The position numbers were made by a program, and so were the translations under genes. The notes under the pieces were generated by a model. The model saw only the letters and a list, made by a program, of their open reading frames with translations, ran no database searches and was not told where the DNA came from. Below, piece by piece: positions 1 through 4,554 of a stretch of 7,241 nucleotides of DNA. The stretch's first letter is position 1. Each line of letters begins with the position of its first letter. This DNA comes from an uncultured Synergistia bacterium (lineage in GTDB: Bacteria > Eremiobacterota > SpSt-956 > JAKJGF01), in contig CALARM010000093.1 of NCBI GenBank assembly GCA_937888925.1, positions 1 through 7,241 of the forward strand, given 5' to 3'.

Positions 1-77
1 TGATAATAAATGTAGTAGACTTAAGAGGGGAAGGTATTACTCCTATTCCCGTAAAGGGAGAAGTGCCTAATATTTAA
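1..77 (+). CDS. C-terminal end of an upstream gene (partial)
   Basis: The frame starting at base 3 is open from the window edge and stops at TAA 75-77, giving about 24 residues that end in GITPIPVKGEVPNI. The other two + frames stop early (frame 1) or give a low-complexity basic peptide (frame 2), so this frame is the likeliest coding one. The tail is too short to assign a family. It is followed closely by a hairpin (79-123), as expected for the end of a gene, but there is no T-run. The upstream gene lies on the same strand as the small gene at 168. Existence is inferred from an open frame only. Confidence 0.45.
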   Translation, partial: IINVVDLRGEGITPIPVKGEVPNI

Positions 78-78
78 T

Positions 79-123
79 CGGCGACAGAGGCAAAAGCTTC
101 TGTGGCTTCTGTGATTATCGCCG
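79..123 (+). repeat. Hairpin region with tandem 9-bp duplication
   Basis: CGGCGA (79-84) is the exact reverse complement of TCGCCG (118-123). Nested inside, ACAGAGGC (84-91) pairs with GCTTCTGT (96-103) around an AAAA loop, with one G-T wobble. GCTTCTGTG occurs twice in tandem (96-104 and 105-113), so the left arm could pair with either copy, giving two mutually exclusive folds. There is no T-tract after it, so a canonical intrinsic terminator is unlikely. It may be a 3'-end structure of the upstream gene or a leader structure for the gene at 168. Confidence 0.5.
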
Positions 124-150
124 TAACGCTTAATGCGTCACGATTAAAAA
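123..150 (+). repeat. Degenerate 7-bp tandem array, copy 1
   Basis: Four consecutive 7-base units can be read: GTAACGC, TTAATGC, GTCACGA and TTAAAAA. They are diverged but in phase, and GCGTCACG (135-142) is identical to the core of the cleaner array at 412-439. CGTAACGC (122-129) and GCGTCACG (135-142) also form an imperfect hairpin (one mismatch) around TTAAT. The last recognisable GT-unit ends 24 bases before the ATG at 168. Confidence 0.5.
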
Positions 151-167
151 GATTGGAGGAATGTAAT

Positions 168-374
168 ATGAGCAATGAAGAAGAAGAAAAAACAGTTTAT
201 GCTCTTCAAAACCCGGAAAATGTAAGAAAGATGTATAAAGCTCTTGCAATTATCGGCGAACATTTAGATGAATTTAAAGCAGATATGGAAGAGAAAAGCA
301 GGGATATGGAAGAGAAAAACAGGGATATGGAACGGCGTAAACAGTCAGATTCTGATGTGACTCAGGGATTGTAA
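168..374 (+). CDS. Small acidic coiled-coil protein, function unknown
   Basis: This encodes 68 residues and belongs to no family I recognise. The ATG at 168 is chosen because GGAGGA (155-160) sits 7 bases upstream. An in-frame GTG at 102 lies inside the upstream hairpin and has no ribosome binding site. The N-terminus is very acidic (SNEEEEK). Residues 12-40 look helical, and the second half contains a perfect heptad series (DMEEKSR, DMEEKNR, DMERRK), predicting a short charged coiled coil, then a polar tail ending VTQGL. There is no signal peptide or membrane segment, so it is probably cytoplasmic and self-associating or partner-binding. It lies between two related 7-bp arrays and 84 bases before the exported ankyrin gene on the same strand, so co-transcription is possible. 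The good ribosome binding site supports a real gene. Confidence 0.7.
   Translation: MSNEEEEKTVYALQNPENVRKMYKALAIIGEHLDEFKADMEEKSRDMEEKNRDMERRKQSDSDVTQGL
282..344 (+). repeat. Three 21-nt repeats encoding coiled-coil heptads
   Basis: GATATGGAA recurs at 282, 303 and 324, exactly 21 bases apart. The first two 21-base units differ at a single site and the third is diverged. Each encodes one 7-residue heptad (DMEEKxR), so gain or loss of a unit lengthens or shortens the coiled coil without a frameshift. It lies within the small gene at 168-374. Confidence 0.8.
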
Positions 375-411
375 GAAAATAGCTTCAGGAAATTATGGTT
401 ATTGTCCTCGC

Positions 412-439
412 GTCACGCGTCACGCGTCACGCGTTACGA
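412..439 (+). repeat. 7-bp tandem array, copy 2 (GTCACGC)
   Basis: Three perfect GTCACGC units (412-418, 419-425, 426-432) are followed by GTTACGA (433-439), and ATCAAAG continues the phase. The array is much richer in G+C than its surroundings and contains three overlapping ACGCGT palindromes (415, 422, 429). It ends just before the strong AAAGGAGG ribosome binding site (443-450) of the ankyrin gene, so it must be part of that gene's leader if transcription starts upstream. It is too short-period to be CRISPR. Confidence 0.85.
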
Positions 440-457
440 ATCAAAGGAGGTAAGATT

Positions 458-1903
458 ATGAATTATAAGAGAGTAATTGTGTTCTTTTTTTTAATATTTC
501 TTCTATCTACAATGATAGTGAATGCTTCTGAGATTTTTGATTCTATAAAAAGCGGTGAAATTACAAAAATAAAATTAATACTTGAAAAAAAACCGGAAAT
601 GGCAAATCTTCTGGAAGATAACAGAACTCCTTTACATGAAGCGGCAGGGAATGCCCGCAGAGAAGTGGCAGATGTGATTATTGATTTGCTTCTGTCAAAA
701 GGAGCAGATATTAACGGACGGGATGCTGAAGGAAAAACTCCTCTTTACTGGGCAGTACAGAATAATCGTAAAGAAATAGCGGAATTGCTCATATCTTCCG
801 GCGCAGAAGTCAATGTAAAAGATAACTCCGGTAAAAGCCCTCTTCATGTGGCTTCACAGCAGGGAAGAAAAGAGATAACAGAACTGCTCTTAAATAAAAA
901 TGCACTGTCAGATGCCAGAGACAGTGAAGGGAAAATCCCTCTTCATCTTGCCGCTCAGAGCGGTCGTAAAGAGATTATTGAATTATTTTTATCAAAAGGT
1001 GTTAATATAAACTGCAGGGATAATTCAGATAAAACCCCCCTTCATCTTGCATCTCAGAACGGCTATAAAGATACGGTGGAATTACTTTTATCGAAAGGTG
1101 CTGATATAAAGGTTAAAGATAATGAAGGAAAGACCCCCCTTCATCTGTCATGCCAGAACTGTAGAAAAGATGCAGCAGAATTACTTTTATCAAAAGGTGG
1201 AGATGTAAATTGCAGAGATAATTCCGGTAAAACCCCTCTTCATCTTGCATCTCAGAATGGTGGCAGAGAAATAATAGAATTACTTTTATCAAAAGATGGG
1301 GATCTGAATGCCAGAGATTCTGAAGGTAAAACTCCTCTTCATCTTTCCTCTCAAAACAGCAGAAAAGAAAGTGTTATTTTTCTGCTTGATAAAGATGCCA
1401 GTATAAATATGAAAGATAATTCCGGCAAAACCCCTCTTCATCTTGCATCTCAGAACGGCTGCAGAGAAGTAGTGGATTTTCTTTTATCAAAAGGTGCGGA
1501 TATAAGGAGTAAAGACAGTGAAGGAAAAACTCCTTTTCATCTTGCCTGTCAGAACTGTCGTAAAGAGTCAGCAGATTTACTCTTATCCAAAGGTGCTGAA
1601 ATAGATTGTAAAGATAATGCCGGTAAGGCTCCGATTTTCTGGGCATCTCAGAATGGAGCCATAGAGATAGTTGATTTCCTTGTATCTAAAGGTGCCGATA
1701 TTAATTTAAAGGATAATTCCCTTAGAACTCCTCTCTTTTATGCTGTTCAGAACGGGCGAATTGATGTCGTTGATTTCCTTGTAACTAAAGGCGCAGAGGT
1801 AAATATAAAAGATAAAAGTAATGTTACTCCTCTGAAACTGGCAACGGAAAAAGCCGGCAGTGATATGGTGGAATTGCTTAAAAAATATGGGGCAGTTGAA
1901 TAA
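458..1903 (+). CDS. Exported ankyrin-repeat protein
   Basis: This encodes 481 residues. The start is ATG 458, with AAAGGAGG at 443-450 (7-base spacing); the earlier in-frame ATG at 395 would run through the 7-bp array and spoil the signal peptide. Residues 1-23 form a clear Sec signal peptide (NYKR, hydrophobic FFFLIFLLSTMIV, cleavage after VNA), so the protein is exported. A capping half-repeat (about 24-55) precedes 13 ankyrin units recognised by TPLH-type motifs: R57-TPLH, a slightly longer first unit, then units exactly 33 residues apart starting at D89, D122, D155 and so on to D452. Units alternate between DSEGK and DNSGK types (see the repeat entry). There are eight cysteines, all in the repeats. 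Ankyrin arrays bind proteins; no enzymatic domain is present. The ligand is unknown, perhaps an envelope or host/prey protein. An intrinsic terminator follows. Confidence 0.93.
   Translation: MNYKRVIVFFFLIFLLSTMIVNASEIFDSIKSGEITKIKLILEKKPEMANLLEDNRTPLHEAAGNARREVADVIIDLLLSKGADINGRDAEGKTPLYWAVQNNRKEIAELLISSGAEVNVKDNSGKSPLHVASQQGRKEITELLLNKNALSDARDSEGKIPLHLAAQSGRKEIIELFLSKGVNINCRDNSDKTPLHLASQNGYKDTVELLLSKGADIKVKDNEGKTPLHLSCQNCRKDAAELLLSKGGDVNCRDNSGKTPLHLASQNGGREIIELLLSKDGDLNARDSEGKTPLHLSSQNSRKESVIFLLDKDASINMKDNSGKTPLHLASQNGCREVVDFLLSKGADIRSKDSEGKTPFHLACQNCRKESADLLLSKGAEIDCKDNAGKAPIFWASQNGAIEIVDFLVSKGADINLKDNSLRTPLFYAVQNGRIDVVDFLVTKGAEVNIKDKSNVTPLKLATEKAGSDMVELLKKYGAVE
722..1711 (+). repeat. Ten 33-residue ankyrin units in five 66-residue pairs
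   Basis: Unit-starting aspartates fall every 33 residues (99 bases) from D89 to D419 of the ankyrin protein. Even units begin DAEGK/DSEGK/DNEGK and mostly carry QN(C/S)RK; odd units begin DNSGK-like and carry QNG. This makes a 198-base higher-order period. Near-identical DNA is found 198 bases apart, for example at 1231 and 1429, where both copies begin AACCCCTCTTCATCTTGCAT. Cysteines obey the same period: C186/C252, and C232+C235 recurring at C364+C367, with Ser at the intermediate positions 298 and 301. The pattern indicates growth by duplication of two-repeat blocks. Confidence 0.85.
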
Positions 1904-1930
1904 AGAGGTTTATTGATTTTTAGAAATACT

Positions 1931-1970
1931 GCAGAGGGGTTTGATGTCTGTCAGACCCCTCTGTTATAAA
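1931..1970 (+). terminator. Intrinsic terminator after the ankyrin gene
   Basis: CAGAGGGGT (1932-1940) pairs perfectly with ACCCCTCTG (1955-1963). Pairing extends inward through TTGA/TCAG (one G-T wobble) and outward by one wobble, leaving a 6-base loop (1945-1950). The AT-rich TTATAAATTT follows; it is a weak rather than perfect U-tract. It lies 28 bases after the ankyrin stop codon and before the oxidoreductase ribosome binding site, so it separates the two genes' transcription. Confidence 0.8.
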
Positions 1971-1992
1971 TTTATATGAATAGGTGGGTCAT

Positions 1993-3087
1993 ATGAAAAC
2001 TTACAACGTAGGAATAATAGGTTACGGAGGTTTCGGAAAATTTCTTCATTCTTCGTGGAAAAAACTCCCTTCTGTAAAAATACTTGCCCTATCGGATATG
2101 AATATATCTTTAAAACCTGATAAAATAGAAAGATTCTATAATGACTGGCATGATTTGTTAAATGATAAAGATATAGATATCGTTTCAATTGTAACACCTC
2201 CGTCTTCTCATTGTGAAATAGCCTGTGCCGCTATGGAACATGGAAAACATGTATTAATTGAAAAACCTCTGGCAATAGATTTAGAAGATGGAAAAAAAAT
2301 TATAGATAAGAGAAATGACACAGGCAGAATTGCTACAATAGATTATATAATGAGATTTAATCCCATAGTAGAATCTCTTGGAGCTTTAAGTCATGGAGGT
2401 TTTCTGGGGAACCTGAGAAGGGTAAATGTGGAAAATTATGCTCACGACAGCACTCTTCCCTGTGAACACTGGTTCTGGAACAGTAATATATCAGGCGGTA
2501 TTCTTATAGAACATGGTGTTCATTTTATAGATCTCGTAAACAGTCTTACAGATCAAAAATTCGCTTCTGTTCATGGTATGTCTTTTTATAGAAATGAAAA
2601 ACAGGAAGATCAGGTTCTGGGAAATGTCCTTTATGACAGGGGACTTATTGCCACTCATTATCATTCTTTTGCCTGTCCCGATTTCTTTGAAATTACAACA
2701 ATGCTTTTTGCCTTCGATCTTGCCAGAATCCATATAGAAGGGTGGATTCCTCTATGGGGAAAGATAAGTGCTCTTGTAAACAAAGAAACGAGAGAGAAGC
2801 TTTCCATGTTGCCCGGGTTTAAGCTTCAGAGTTCCATACCTGTAAAATCAAATAAAATCTATTGCGGCGGCGTGGAATATTATGTGGAAGAAATGATTTC
2901 AGGAAGTTTTTATATAGGTCTTCAAAAAAGCGAGGTTTATTCTAATTGTGTTTGCGCTGTAATGGCTGATCTTATCAAAGCAATTGAAGAACCGGGACAC
3001 TCCCTCAGAATTAAATTAGAAGACGGCCTGACCAGCCTTGAGATAGCTGTCCTTGCTACGAAAGAGGCAGGGCAGAGATTTATATGA
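1993..3087 (+). CDS. Gfo/Idh/MocA-family NAD(P)-dependent oxidoreductase
   Basis: This encodes 364 residues, normal for the family. The start is ATG 1993; AGGTGGG lies just upstream at 1982-1988, and an in-frame GTG at 1984 falls inside that ribosome binding site. The N-terminal Rossmann fold opens VGIIGYGGFGK, with the dinucleotide-binding G10-x-G12-x-x-G15. SIVTPPSSH and HVLIEKPLAID give the family's E90-K91-P92 signature, with K91 a likely catalytic residue. The C-terminal alpha/beta domain contains SGGILIEHGVHFID (G168-D180), where H177 is the expected catalytic His and Glu173 stands where many members have Asp. I believe this HWFW...EHGVHF form is typical of one subgroup. Members oxidise or reduce sugars, inositols and related polyols; the substrate cannot be read here. 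No sugar-pathway neighbours are present. No signal peptide, so cytoplasmic. It converges with the kinase gene. Confidence 0.93.
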   Translation: MKTYNVGIIGYGGFGKFLHSSWKKLPSVKILALSDMNISLKPDKIERFYNDWHDLLNDKDIDIVSIVTPPSSHCEIACAAMEHGKHVLIEKPLAIDLEDGKKIIDKRNDTGRIATIDYIMRFNPIVESLGALSHGGFLGNLRRVNVENYAHDSTLPCEHWFWNSNISGGILIEHGVHFIDLVNSLTDQKFASVHGMSFYRNEKQEDQVLGNVLYDRGLIATHYHSFACPDFFEITTMLFAFDLARIHIEGWIPLWGKISALVNKETREKLSMLPGFKLQSSIPVKSNKIYCGGVEYYVEEMISGSFYIGLQKSEVYSNCVCAVMADLIKAIEEPGHSLRIKLEDGLTSLEIAVLATKEAGQRFI

Positions 3088-3092
3088 GAGCC

Positions 3093-3120
3093 GTGAAGGG
3101 TTAAGAGTGAAGGGGGAAGA
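3093..3120 (+). repeat. 7-bp tandem array, copy 3 (GTGAAGG type)
   Basis: The in-phase units are GTGAAGG, GTTAAGA, GTGAAGG and GGGAAGA, starting 6 bases after the oxidoreductase stop. It fills most of the 54-base gap between two convergent genes, so here it cannot be a 5' leader element. The sequence differs from the copies at 123 and 412 but keeps the period and the GTNA opening. No convincing bidirectional terminator is visible in this gap. Confidence 0.7.
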
Positions 3121-3141
3121 GAAGAATAGCTTTTTATATGT

Positions 3142-4164
3142 TCATTCTGTCAGAATAACTGCAAGTATTAATACTGCAAATAAAGATAGAATTATAATGA
3201 GTAGTGATAGGAGAGCAGATGAAGGGTCTATCTGTTCATAGGTGATGTGTTTTTTACTCTCACGAAGTTTTTCTTGTTTCTCTTCTTCTGTTTTAACAGA
3301 TTTTTTCTTTTTTTTCTTCTTCTTTTTTGATTTACTCGTTGGCATTTCTATATCAATAGAATACATGTATTTATCCAGTTGTTCTTTAAATTCTATTACA
3401 CTTATATAACGTTTCACAGGTTCTAAACTTATTGCTTTTTCCAGTATTTTTTCAAGTTCCTCCTTTATTGACGGTTTCAATTGCCTTGCAGGAGGAAATT
3501 TAAATGGTGTCAGTGTGGGATCATATCCTGTAAGCATCTGGTATAATATTACACCCAGGCTGAATATATCGGATTGAGGGGTTGACTGCCCTCTTCCTTT
3601 ATATTGTTCAGGTGCTGCATAACCGGGAGAACCGAGCCTGAAAGTATCAGTATCTTTATCGGGATTATAATAACGGGATATACCGAAATCTATAAGTCTC
3701 ACTCTGTTTTGCGGTGTTATTATTATATTTGCCGGCTTTAAGTCCCTGTAAACAACCGGTTGCTCAAAAGCATTATGGAGATAGTTCAGAATTGATGCAA
3801 GTTCTATAGTCCATTTGATTGCTTTGTTCTGAGAAACAGGATAAGTTTTTATCACTTCTTCAAGTGTCTGACCTTTTATATATTCCATTACAATATAATC
3901 ATGGCCGTCGTCTCTGAACGCACCGTACATTTCAGGAAGTCCGGGATGGTTGAATTTAGATATAAATTCGGTTTCTCTGAAGAATATTTCATGACACAGT
4001 TCTTCTGTTAATTTTGAGTCAGGTGAAGGTACAAGCTCTTTTATAACCATATGCCTGTGGTCCTTAATATATTCTACGAGATAAACATTCCCCATAGCAC
4101 CTTTGCCAAGGAATTTTTTTATTCTATATTCATTATGTAATATTGTTCCCATATTAAGTTCCAT
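3142..4164 (-). CDS. Membrane-anchored Hanks-type Ser/Thr protein kinase
   Basis: This encodes 340 residues. The catalytic domain spans about residues 13-266 with all key elements: glycine loop GKGAMGNVY (20-28), ATP-binding K42 (VIKE), helix-C E64, catalytic loop YRDLKPAN (139-146, with D141, K143, N146), DFG (159-161), APE (184-186), D199 and R252. Tyr replaces the usual His of HRD, seen in many bacterial kinases, so it should be active. A basic linker contains nine consecutive lysines (280-288). A C-terminal transmembrane helix (about 317-338) leaves only two residues beyond it, so the enzyme is tail-anchored with a cytoplasmic kinase domain and no external sensor domain. The start could be ATG 4164 or the second Met at 4152; the latter has a weak GGA ribosome binding site and gives MGTILHNEYRI, close to the usual kinase start. 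Its substrates are unknown; no FHA protein or phosphatase is adjacent. Confidence 0.95.
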   Translation of the reverse strand: MELNMGTILHNEYRIKKFLGKGAMGNVYLVEYIKDHRHMVIKELVPSPDSKLTEELCHEIFFRETEFISKFNHPGLPEMYGAFRDDGHDYIVMEYIKGQTLEEVIKTYPVSQNKAIKWTIELASILNYLHNAFEQPVVYRDLKPANIIITPQNRVRLIDFGISRYYNPDKDTDTFRLGSPGYAAPEQYKGRGQSTPQSDIFSLGVILYQMLTGYDPTLTPFKFPPARQLKPSIKEELEKILEKAISLEPVKRYISVIEFKEQLDKYMYSIDIEMPTSKSKKKKKKKKKSVKTEEEKQEKLRESKKHITYEQIDPSSALLSLLIIILSLFAVLILAVILTE

Positions 4165-4295
4165 GATTACAGTAATTATATCATAATAATTTATTTTTTT
4201 CTCATGAAAAAAATTACTTCGATTTAATTGCTTTTTTATAGTAAATTATTTAAAATTATGATCTGTAAATAATCCTTCAGTTACAGAAATAATAA
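4165..4295. other. Very AT-rich intergenic stretch upstream of the kinase
   Basis: This stretch has long A/T runs and stop codons in all frames, and I see no gene in it. It lies between the 5' end of the minus-strand kinase and the esterase remnant, so it must hold the kinase promoter and probably a deletion junction where the rest of the esterase gene was lost. No recombinase target or long inverted repeat was recognised. Confidence 0.5.
4175..4180 (-). promoter_or_regulatory. Possible -10 box for the kinase gene
   Basis: Read on the minus strand, TATAAT lies at 4180-4175. A start of transcription about 7 bases further would fall near 4168, only a few bases before ATG 4164 and about 15 bases before the second Met codon at 4152. 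This supports either a leaderless-type message or the 4152 start. No good -35 hexamer is seen at the right distance, and such AT-rich DNA yields TATAAT by chance. Confidence 0.3.
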
Positions 4296-4469
4296 ATTAT
4301 AAAAAATGGAAGTCAGGTAATTCTTTATGCCATTGAAGGAGGAGGACATGCATGGCCCGGAGGTCTTCAGTATATGTCCGAAGATAAGATTGGTAAGACA
4401 TGCAGGGATATAAATGGCAGTCAGGTTATATGGGAATTTTTTAAATCTGTGAAGAAAAGTGAGAAGTGA
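4296..4469 (+). pseudogene. C-terminal remnant of an LpqC/PHB-depolymerase-like esterase
   Basis: A frame open from 4296 (stop codons at 4290-4295) to TGA 4467-4469 encodes about 57 residues with no start codon or ribosome binding site. It contains VILYAIEGGGHAWPGGLQYM, then IGKTCRDINGSQVIWEFFKS. The GGGHxWPGG motif followed by the RD-N-x-x-VIWEFF ending matches, from memory, the C-terminus of the LpqC/polyhydroxybutyrate depolymerase esterase family (alpha/beta hydrolases), where the His is the catalytic-triad His. Intact members are around 300 residues or more, so the nucleophile-Ser and Asp regions are missing. Codons and frame are otherwise intact, suggesting a fairly recent deletion. Its stop codon lies inside a 7-bp repeat array, so the original C-terminus may be altered as well. 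Confidence 0.75.
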
Positions 4470-4486
4470 AGAGTGGAAAGTGAATA
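4459..4486 (+). repeat. 7-bp tandem array, copy 4 (GTGAAGA type)
   Basis: Units GTGAGAA, GTGAAGA, GTGGAAA and GTGAATA are in perfect 7-base phase, with another GTGAAGA at 4449 slightly out of phase. It resembles the array at 3093-3120. It overlaps the end of the esterase remnant: the terminal SEK and the TGA stop are read from array bases. Confidence 0.7.
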
Positions 4487-4493
4487 TCAAACA

Positions 4494-4535
4494 GTAATGT
4501 GTCACTGGTAACTGGTCACTGATAACTGGTCACTG
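4494..4535 (+). repeat. 7-bp tandem array, copy 5 (GTCACTG/GTAACTG)
   Basis: Six in-phase units: GTAATGT, GTCACTG, GTAACTG, GTCACTG, ATAACTG, GTCACTG. The last five alternate C and A at position 3, giving a 14-base higher-order period. Short tandem heptanucleotide repeats of this kind are known from cyanobacteria and some other genomes. The array ends 16 bases before the inferred start of the radical SAM gene, directly before its ribosome binding site. Confidence 0.85.
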
Positions 4536-4537
4536 AA

Positions 4538-4554
4538 AAGGGGGATTTTATATA
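4538..4554 (+). promoter_or_regulatory. Ribosome binding site and ATA start of the radical SAM gene
   Basis: AAGGGGG (4538-4544) matches the anti-Shine-Dalgarno sequence with one G-U wobble. It stands 7 bases before ATA 4552-4554, the same spacing seen before the ATGs at 168 and 458. In this frame no ATG, GTG or TTG occurs between the stop at 4534 and GTG 4645, and 4645 lies after the iron-sulfur cysteines. ATA is therefore the best-placed initiation codon, presumably a mutated ATG or a sequencing error. Confidence 0.6.

Noticed and set aside
102..167. Small gene starting at GTG 102
   Set aside because: The extension is encoded by the hairpin and array copy 1. ATG 168 has GGAGGA 7 bases upstream.
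412..439. CRISPR array
   Set aside because: Units are 7 bases, directly abutting with no spacers, and no cas gene is present.
395..457. Ankyrin gene starting at ATG 395
   Set aside because: There is no ribosome binding site, the extension is encoded by the 7-bp array, and it would place 21 residues before a clean signal peptide. ATG 458 has AAAGGAGG at ideal spacing.
1374..1646. Minus-strand open frame opposite the ankyrin repeats
   Set aside because: It is a shadow of the regular 99-base repeat: its own repetitiveness mirrors the ankyrin codons, and it has no ribosome binding site.
3053..3241. Plus-strand open frame across the convergent gap
   Set aside because: It overlaps the oxidoreductase end, array copy 3 and the kinase end, has low-complexity composition and shows no initiation signal.
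4281..4505. Minus-strand open frame over the esterase remnant
   Set aside because: The plus-strand frame carries recognisable esterase motifs. The minus frame is low-complexity, partly read from array repeats.
4165..4551. Insertion sequence or attachment site in the intergenic gap
   Set aside because: No transposase or integrase frame, terminal inverted repeats or target duplication could be found. The gap is explained by AT-rich DNA, an esterase remnant and two heptamer arrays.
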